Positions 58,483 through 64,000 of a stretch of 64,000 nucleotides of DNA are shown here, in pieces; positions within the stretch are counted from its first letter, which is position 1; the number at the start of each line of letters is the position of its first letter. Location of the stretch: contig CAVAJF010000032.1 of the NCBI GenBank assembly GCA_963588905.1, forward strand, positions 10,188 through 74,187, in the 5' to 3' direction. The DNA comes from Butyricicoccus_A sp963588905 (GTDB lineage Bacteria > Bacillota > Clostridia > Oscillospirales > Butyricicoccaceae). The notes beneath the pieces were generated by a model, which was not told the origin of the DNA, searched no databases, and was given only the letters and a program-made list of their open reading frames with translations. The translations under genes and the position numbers were made by a program.

Positions 58483-60806
58483 AGCACATGAAAAATCCTC
58501 TGAGAAGACGATATTGGCGCGATTTTAAGCAGGAAATCGGCAAATATCTGGTCATTTTTCTGCTGATGACTGCGAGCATTGGATTTGTTTCCGGCTTTTT
58601 GGTTGCCGACGGCAGTCTGTTGCAGGCGTATCATGACAGCTTTGAAACCTATCATGTGGAAGACGGCAATTTTACCGTACAGAGACAGCTCAACCAAACA
58701 CAAATCCGCGACATAGAAGCGCAGGGTGTCACACTGTACGATTTGTTTTACACACAGAAACAGATGACCAATGACAGCAAGCTGCGCATCTTTCCCAAAC
58801 GAGAGCAAGTCAATTTGGAATGCCTGATGGAAGGAGAAATGCCGAAACATGCCAATGAAATTGCCATTGACCGCATGTATGCCGACAACAATGCACTTTC
58901 TGTCGGAGATACGCTGACGAGTGACAATCAGACTTGGACGATTACCGGCCTGCTGGCCTTATCCGATTACAGCTGTTTGTTTGAGAACAACAGCGATACC
59001 ATGTTTGACGCGACAAAATTTGGTGTTGCCATTGTGACGCAGGATGCCTTTGCTGCTGTCTCGATGGAGGACAAAACGTTTTGTTATGCCTGGACATACC
59101 AGCAGACACCCGTCGATGAGACGGAAGAACATACACGTGCGGAGGATTTTTTGGAATTCTTGAGCGGGGAAGTTTCTCTGGATGAATTTATTCCGCGTTA
59201 TACCAATCAGGCAATTGTCTTTGCAGGAAATGATATGGGCAGTGACCGCGGCATGATGATTATGCTGCTGTATATGGTCATTGCTATTATGGCGTTTGTT
59301 TTTTGCTTGATTATCAGCGACACCATTGCCAAAGAAGCCGCTGTCATTGGCACATTGCGGGCATCCGGATACACCAAACAGGAGTTAATCAGGCATTATA
59401 TGACCATGCCAATGATCGTCACGGTGGTGAGTGCTCTGCTGGGCAATATTATTGGCTATTCGTTCATGAAGGATTATTGTGCAGGCATGTATTATGGAAG
59501 CTATAGCTTGCCGACTTATGTGACGATCTGGAATGGAGAGGCATTTGTCCTCACAACGATTATTCCTGTGTGTATGATGGTGATTTTGACTTGGTTGATT
59601 CTGCGGCGCAAGTTAACCTTGTCTCCGCTTAAATTTTTGCGCAGAGATCTGCGGAGAAAACAGCAGAAAAAGCCGTTGTGGCTGCCAAAGAGTCTTCCGT
59701 TTTTCCATCGGTTTCGCCTGCGCATTATTTCTCAAAACATCGGAAACTACCTCATCTTGTTTATCGGTATTTTGTTTGCCAATTTGCTGCTGATGTTTGG
59801 CTTGGCTCTTCCGGATGTGTTGGATGTGTATCAAGAAAATTTGGAGCACAACATGTTGTGTCAGTATCAGTATGTTTTGAAAATGCCATATGACGCGATA
59901 GATGATGATCCGTCAATTGGAACGATGGTGTCTATGCTGCTGTTTCAGCTTGACGTACAGACGAATAATGAACAGGCAGAGAAATTTACGGCATACACGT
60001 TGAAAACAGTAGATACTGGTTATGACAGCGAAGAGATTACTATGTATGGTGTCCAGCCGAGCAGTCAGTATGTGCATTGGAAGCATACTGACGGAGGGGT
60101 GGCGATTTCCTCTCTTTACGCAGACAAATACGGATTACAGGTAGGAGATACAATCACACTCAAAGAGCCGTATAAAGATACGCGCTATACACTTTCTGTA
60201 TCGGATATTTCTTCCTATCAGGGTGCCTTGTGTGTATTTATGAATCAAGAGGACTTAAATGCGATGCTGGACTATGACAGTGCATATTTTAGCGGCTATT
60301 TATCCGACACGCCAATCACGGATATACCGGACAAATATATTTCTTCGGTTATTGATATTGATGCCTTGACCAAGGTATCCAGACAGCTGGATGTCTCTAT
60401 GGGAAGCATGATGTATTTGGTAGACGGTTTTGGCATTGCTGTTTTTGTGATTTTGATTTATTTGTTGTCCAAAATCATTATTGAAAAAAATGCACAGGCT
60501 ATTTCTATGACGAAAATCCTTGGATACAGTAATCGAGAAATTAGCAGCTTATATATCCTATCAACATCACTTGTCGTCGTTATCTTCCTGTTCCTCAGTC
60601 TCCCGATTGAAACGAATTGGCTTACGGCACTGTTTGGCGTGGTTATGCGTTCGGAAATGACGGGCTGGATTCCGTTGGTCATTCGCACGAGAATCTATGT
60701 GCAGATGATTGTTATCGGTATTATCACATATGCTGCCGTGGCAACTTTGGAGTATCGAAAGATTCGGAACATTCCGATGGACGAGGCTCTGAAGCATGTA
60801 GAATGA
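58476..60806 (+). CDS. FtsX-family ABC permease
   Basis: 776 residues. A first membrane helix (about 23-45) is followed by an extracellular domain (about 46-245). Three helices (about 252-370, with an FtsX block) come next, then a second helix near 415-440 with another extracellular domain, and three final helices (about 640-760). This two-FtsX-domain plan matches MacB-like or BceB-like permeases of Firmicutes. It overlaps the ATPase gene, so the subunits are coupled. No sensor kinase pair is adjacent. Confidence 0.9.
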   Translation: MVKHMKNPLRRRYWRDFKQEIGKYLVIFLLMTASIGFVSGFLVADGSLLQAYHDSFETYHVEDGNFTVQRQLNQTQIRDIEAQGVTLYDLFYTQKQMTNDSKLRIFPKREQVNLECLMEGEMPKHANEIAIDRMYADNNALSVGDTLTSDNQTWTITGLLALSDYSCLFENNSDTMFDATKFGVAIVTQDAFAAVSMEDKTFCYAWTYQQTPVDETEEHTRAEDFLEFLSGEVSLDEFIPRYTNQAIVFAGNDMGSDRGMMIMLLYMVIAIMAFVFCLIISDTIAKEAAVIGTLRASGYTKQELIRHYMTMPMIVTVVSALLGNIIGYSFMKDYCAGMYYGSYSLPTYVTIWNGEAFVLTTIIPVCMMVILTWLILRRKLTLSPLKFLRRDLRRKQQKKPLWLPKSLPFFHRFRLRIISQNIGNYLILFIGILFANLLLMFGLALPDVLDVYQENLEHNMLCQYQYVLKMPYDAIDDDPSIGTMVSMLLFQLDVQTNNEQAEKFTAYTLKTVDTGYDSEEITMYGVQPSSQYVHWKHTDGGVAISSLYADKYGLQVGDTITLKEPYKDTRYTLSVSDISSYQGALCVFMNQEDLNAMLDYDSAYFSGYLSDTPITDIPDKYISSVIDIDALTKVSRQLDVSMGSMMYLVDGFGIAVFVILIYLLSKIIIEKNAQAISMTKILGYSNREISSLYILSTSLVVVIFLFLSLPIETNWLTALFGVVMRSEMTGWIPLVIRTRIYVQMIVIGIITYAAVATLEYRKIRNIPMDEALKHVE

Positions 60807-60856
60807 GAAAGACATCGTGGCAACGTGAGTTTTAATTGTGAAATTGTACAAAAAAA

Positions 60857-60885
60857 TTGACTTTAGATGCGCAATCAGCTATAAT
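60857..60885 (+). promoter_or_regulatory. secDF promoter
   Basis: TTGACT and TATAAT are separated by 17 bases. The start codon lies 35 bases downstream. Confidence 0.82.
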
Positions 60886-60920
60886 AAATTTGCTTATTGT
60901 CAACTAGGAGGCGAATGATT

Positions 60921-62237
60921 TTGAAAAAAAGTATTCTGTCCTTTGTTGCTGTGCTCGCAGTGATTGCGCTGCTTTCGTGCACAGCGGCATTTGGACTCAA
61001 TGTGGGGCCGCTGTCCATTGCAAGTGTCATGGACGAAGAGGACGGCATCCGGCGAGGCTTGGACTTGGTCGGCGGTTCGTCCATTACCTTTGAGGCGATT
61101 TTGAAAGACGACTACAACAAGGATAATTTGTCGTCTGATATGGCGTCTGTACAGGCAATGCTCCAGAAGCGTCTGGATTCTCTGGGATACACAGAGGCAA
61201 CCGTTGAGCTGGTCGGTGACAACCGTGTAACGGTTGATATTCCGTCTATCAACAATCCAGAAGAAGCGGTATCCGTGCTCGGTGCGACAGCACAGCTGAC
61301 CTTTGAGGACGCAGACGGAAACGTTATTCTTGATGGCTCCGGCATCAAGTCGGCGACCTCTGGCTATGGTCAGATTTCGCAGTCCAGCATGGCGAGTGAA
61401 CACTATGTGCAGGTGACATTCACCGATGAAGCACAGGAAAAGTGGACAGAGGCTACAAAGGCTGCAGCGAATGCGGCAAGTGGTAAGAACTACATTGCCA
61501 TTAAGATGGATGATGAGGTACTGTCTCAGCCGTCTGTCAGCAGCGAATATGCACAGACCGGCATCACCGGTGACAGCTGTGTCATTTCCGGCAGCTTTAC
61601 CGCAGATACCGCAAAGACACTGGCGGAGCAGATCAACATTGGTCAGCTGCCGTTCTCTCTGGAAGAGGTCAGCATGAGCTCTGTAGGCCCGCAGCTGGGC
61701 GAAAAGGCATTGTCTACCAGTGTTATGGCGGGCGGCATTGGCGTCCTGCTCGTTATGCTGTTTATGATTCTGATTTATCGTCTGCCGGGCTTTGTGGCAT
61801 CTATTGCGCTGGTGTTCTATACCGCACTGGATCTGGTCATTCTGTCTGTTGCACACGTGAATCTGTCCCTGCCGGGCATTGCAGGTATTATTTTGTCCAT
61901 TGGTATGGCGGTTGATGCGAACGTCATCATCTTTGAGCGTCTGAAGGACGAGCTGAAGAACGGCAAGACCATTCGAGGCGCCATTGACGCCGGCTTCCAT
62001 CGCGCATTCTCGGCAATTTTGGACTCCAACGTCACAACATTGATTGCTGCATTTGTCCTGTACTTTATGGGTACCGGCACGGTTAAGGGCTTCGCTATCA
62101 CGCTGGGCATCGGCGTTGTTCTGTCTATGTTTACGGCAATCACCGTAACAAAGTTCCTACTCCAGCGCATGGCAGATTTCCGCATCACCAATCCGAAATG
62201 GTATGGTGTGAAGAAAGAAAAGAAGGAGGAGGTGTAA
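60921..62237 (+). CDS. secD: protein translocase subunit SecD
   Basis: 438 residues. The first membrane helix is followed by the RRGLDLVGG motif (about residue 44-52), a large external domain, and the C-terminal five-helix block with GIILSIGMAVDANVIIFERLKDEL. SecD uses the proton gradient to pull proteins out of the Sec channel. A TTG at 60921 lies 9 bases after AGGAGG. An ATG two codons earlier is only 3 bases from that site, so TTG is favoured. secF follows after 4 bases. Confidence 0.95.
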   Translation: MKKSILSFVAVLAVIALLSCTAAFGLNVGPLSIASVMDEEDGIRRGLDLVGGSSITFEAILKDDYNKDNLSSDMASVQAMLQKRLDSLGYTEATVELVGDNRVTVDIPSINNPEEAVSVLGATAQLTFEDADGNVILDGSGIKSATSGYGQISQSSMASEHYVQVTFTDEAQEKWTEATKAAANAASGKNYIAIKMDDEVLSQPSVSSEYAQTGITGDSCVISGSFTADTAKTLAEQINIGQLPFSLEEVSMSSVGPQLGEKALSTSVMAGGIGVLLVMLFMILIYRLPGFVASIALVFYTALDLVILSVAHVNLSLPGIAGIILSIGMAVDANVIIFERLKDELKNGKTIRGAIDAGFHRAFSAILDSNVTTLIAAFVLYFMGTGTVKGFAITLGIGVVLSMFTAITVTKFLLQRMADFRITNPKWYGVKKEKKEEV

Positions 62238-62241
62238 GACG

Positions 62242-63342
62242 ATGAAACAGGGCAAGTTTTCGATTATCAAAAGATTCCCGATTTTCGCATTGATTGCACT
62301 GATTGCAATCGCGCCAGGTCTCGTCGGCTTGGTCACTCTTCCGTTTGGCATGAACCTGTTTAACATGGATGTCGATTTCATCGGCGGCACCAGCATGACC
62401 TTTGATATTCATGAAGAAGTAACCAGCGATATTTCCAGCAAGACGATTCCGGAACTGGTTCAGGAAGCTGTTGGCGTAGAGCCGTCTTCGGTACAGAAGA
62501 CCGGCGATGACGGCGAAGAGGTTTTGATTAAGTGCACTCGTCTGGACAGCAACCAGCAGAAGCAGGTTGTACAGGCGATGCAGAAGCAGTTCAATCTGTC
62601 CGATGACGATACACAGAATATTTCTGACGTCAATGCGACGATTGGTAAAGAGACGCAGGGCAAGGCGATTACCGCCGCTTTGGTTGCTGTTGTGCTCATG
62701 ATGATCTACATCACCATTCGCTTTGAGTTGACTTCCGGCTTGGCAGCTATCACCTGTTTGGCACATGACCTGCTTGTTGTATTGTCTGCGTATGTCATTT
62801 TCCGTATTCCGTTCAACACGACCTTTATTGCGGTTGCACTGACAATTCTCGGCTATTCTATCAACGCAAGTATCATCGTGTTTGACCGTATCCGTGAAAA
62901 TCGAAAGTTTGCACGCCGCGAGTTGTTTGAAGATACCGTAGAAAAGAGTATCTGGCAGACGGTTGGTCGTACCGTTAATACATCGATTACAACGCTGCTC
63001 ACGGTTGGCATGATCTTTATCTTTGGTGTCACCAGCCTGCGTCAGTTCACGCTGCCGATGATTATTGGTATCATCGCAGGTGCATATTCGTCTATGTTCC
63101 TGTCCGGTGCATTCTGGTCCAAGTACCGCGGTATGGTGCGCAAGAACAGAAAGGAAAAGGCACAAAAAAAGGTTTCTAAGACCTCGGAAAAGAAGGCTGT
63201 AAAGCCGCAGCCGGAAAAGACAGAAGAGGCACCGAAGGCGGAAGAAGAGAAGGCAGAGCCGGTTGCTGCACCGCAGCCAGCACCTGCAAAGAAAGTTACG
63301 CCGAAGAAAACCTCGAGAAAGCAGAGAAAAAAGAAGCATTGA
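62242..63342 (+). CDS. secF: protein translocase subunit SecF with long charged tail
   Basis: 366 residues. It has a first helix and the VDFIGGTSMTFDI motif, then the SecF helix block with ALTILGYSINASIIVFDRIREN and VGRTVNTSITTLLTV. The last 70 residues are Lys/Glu/Pro/Ala-rich and end in a strongly basic stretch, longer than in most SecF. Functions with SecD. A strong terminator follows. Confidence 0.95.
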   Translation: MKQGKFSIIKRFPIFALIALIAIAPGLVGLVTLPFGMNLFNMDVDFIGGTSMTFDIHEEVTSDISSKTIPELVQEAVGVEPSSVQKTGDDGEEVLIKCTRLDSNQQKQVVQAMQKQFNLSDDDTQNISDVNATIGKETQGKAITAALVAVVLMMIYITIRFELTSGLAAITCLAHDLLVVLSAYVIFRIPFNTTFIAVALTILGYSINASIIVFDRIRENRKFARRELFEDTVEKSIWQTVGRTVNTSITTLLTVGMIFIFGVTSLRQFTLPMIIGIIAGAYSSMFLSGAFWSKYRGMVRKNRKEKAQKKVSKTSEKKAVKPQPEKTEEAPKAEEEKAEPVAAPQPAPAKKVTPKKTSRKQRKKKH

Positions 63343-63350
63343 TTGCGATT

Positions 63351-63382
63351 CCGGACAGATTTTATCTGTCCGGTCTTTTTTT
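63351..63382 (+). terminator. secDF terminator
   Basis: CCGGACAGAT pairs with ATCTGTCCGG around a three-base T loop, then an almost unbroken T run. Confidence 0.93.
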
Positions 63383-63448
63383 TCATGCGAAAATATGGTA
63401 TTCTTTATAAAGAAAGCGTTTCTGAGGAATTGAAGGAGTGAATAGGAT

Positions 63449-63907
63449 ATGAAGTGCCCATATTGCAAATATACAGAGAGCAAGGTCATTGATTCCCGTC
63501 CGACTGTCGATGGGGAGAGCATTCGCCGCCGCCGTATCTGCCAAAAATGCGGCAAGCGATTTACGACATATGAGACTATCGAATCTCGTTCACTCATGGT
63601 GATAAAAAAAGATGGTTCGCGCCAGCAATACGACCGAGAAAAGCTCATGCGTGGCATTCTCAAAGCCTGTCAAAAGCGCCCGGTCACAAAGGCACAGATG
63701 GATGATTTGCTCAGCAACATTGAAAAAGAGTTATACGACCAATTGGAAGATGAAGTGTCCTCCATGACCATCGGCGAGATGGTAGTGGAACGTCTGATTG
63801 ATATTGACGAGGTGGCATATATCCGGTTTGCCTCTGTCTATCGAGATTTCGACGATGTCGATTCATTTATGGCAGAACTGAAGCGCATTCGCCCACACCA
63901 TACGTAA
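63449..63907 (+). CDS. nrdR: transcriptional repressor NrdR
   Basis: 152 residues. The N-terminal zinc ribbon (C3, C6 and C31, C34; KCPYC and CQKCGKRF) binds DNA, and an ATP-cone domain (about 49-139) senses ATP/dATP. NrdR represses ribonucleotide reductase genes through NrdR boxes. GAAGGAG precedes the start. The gene is followed by a perfect terminator. Confidence 0.97.
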   Translation: MKCPYCKYTESKVIDSRPTVDGESIRRRRICQKCGKRFTTYETIESRSLMVIKKDGSRQQYDREKLMRGILKACQKRPVTKAQMDDLLSNIEKELYDQLEDEVSSMTIGEMVVERLIDIDEVAYIRFASVYRDFDDVDSFMAELKRIRPHHT

Positions 63908-63950
63908 AAAATCCCGTATCTATGATATAAACCATAGATACGGGATTTTC
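63908..63950. terminator. nrdR terminator
   Basis: A 17-bp stem (AAAATCCCGTATCTATG with CATAGATACGGGATTTT) starts at the base after the stop codon. Confidence 0.94.
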
Positions 63951-63975
63951 TTGGCGCCGAATAGGCATGATAAAA

Positions 63976-63996
63976 ACCACTCGTTCAACGAGTGGT
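63976..63996. repeat. perfect short inverted repeat at the window edge
   Basis: ACCACTCGTT, one base, then AACGAGTGGT. It follows the nrdR terminator by 26 bases and is not followed by a T tract within the window. It may be the terminal hairpin of an IS200/IS605-type element or another terminator; the window ends too soon to tell. Confidence 0.45.
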
Positions 63997-64000
63997 AGGT

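Noticed and set aside
62185..63663. 492-codon open frame antisense to secF and nrdR
   Set aside because: Covers two firm genes and their terminator; His/Arg/Cys-rich, no family features.

Overview
The window is a bacterial chromosome segment from an anaerobic Firmicute, most likely a clostridial gut-type organism of the Oscillospirales (Butyricicoccus/Agathobaculum-like; genus is a guess). The evidence is strong AGGAGG ribosome sites, TTG/GTG starts, a CIRCE-controlled groESL, a cdaA-cdaR pair, DUF4364 and DUF3343 genes, a PrkC/PrpC pair, and the classic Firmicute run yicC-remA-gmk-rpoZ-coaBC-priA-def-fmt-rsmB-rlmN-prpC-prkC-rsgA-thiN. No rRNA, tRNA, CRISPR array or complete mobile element was seen. 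Base composition looks close to 50% G+C throughout.

Layout. 1-5.4 kb: 3' end of phosphopentomutase, an AraC regulator, a PNPOx-like flavoprotein, cwlD, radA and a homocysteine S-methyltransferase with an odd C-terminal tail. 5.4-8.2 kb: a small redox operon (flavin reductase-like, aldo/keto reductase, flavodoxin, TetR). 8.2-23.0 kb: an accessory island built round corrinoid-dependent methyl transfer. It holds a divergent AraC regulator, a 438-residue UroD-family protein, a PocR-domain AraC regulator, an MtaA/CmuA-type methyltransferase, a heterodimeric ABC exporter, a LysR regulator, a RACo-type Fe-S ATPase translationally coupled to a HyuA-type ASKHA ATPase, and, divergently, a DUF1638 protein followed by the corrinoid protein. 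23-39.9 kb: EamA transporter, DUF4364, an rRNA methyltransferase, groESL, a FUSC-type membrane protein, an unusual pyrB, cdaA-cdaR, a DUF3343/cysteine desulfurase pair, a DUF815 ATPase, a COG2509 flavoprotein, an RseC-like protein and an uncharacterised trio (DUF5685, J-domain protein, membrane protein). 40-54.4 kb: the long housekeeping operon. 54.4-64 kb: an aspartate aminotransferase-type gene, purB, an ABC/FtsX pair, secD-secF and nrdR. A perfect short inverted repeat lies at the very end.

How it fits together. The most interesting part is the 9-23 kb island. It has the parts expected of an anaerobic demethylation system: a candidate substrate methyltransferase, a corrinoid carrier, a second methyltransferase, and a reductive activator to rescue Co(II). 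The methyl donor and acceptor are not evident. The HyuA-like ATPase and DUF1638 protein have no assigned role in the known systems. Other points worth a second look are a PyrB carrying what looks like only the zinc domain of PyrI, a J-domain protein with a cysteine-rich tail next to DUF5685, a PrkC kinase with HQD in place of HRD and a duplicated Thr motif, and several structured intergenic regions.
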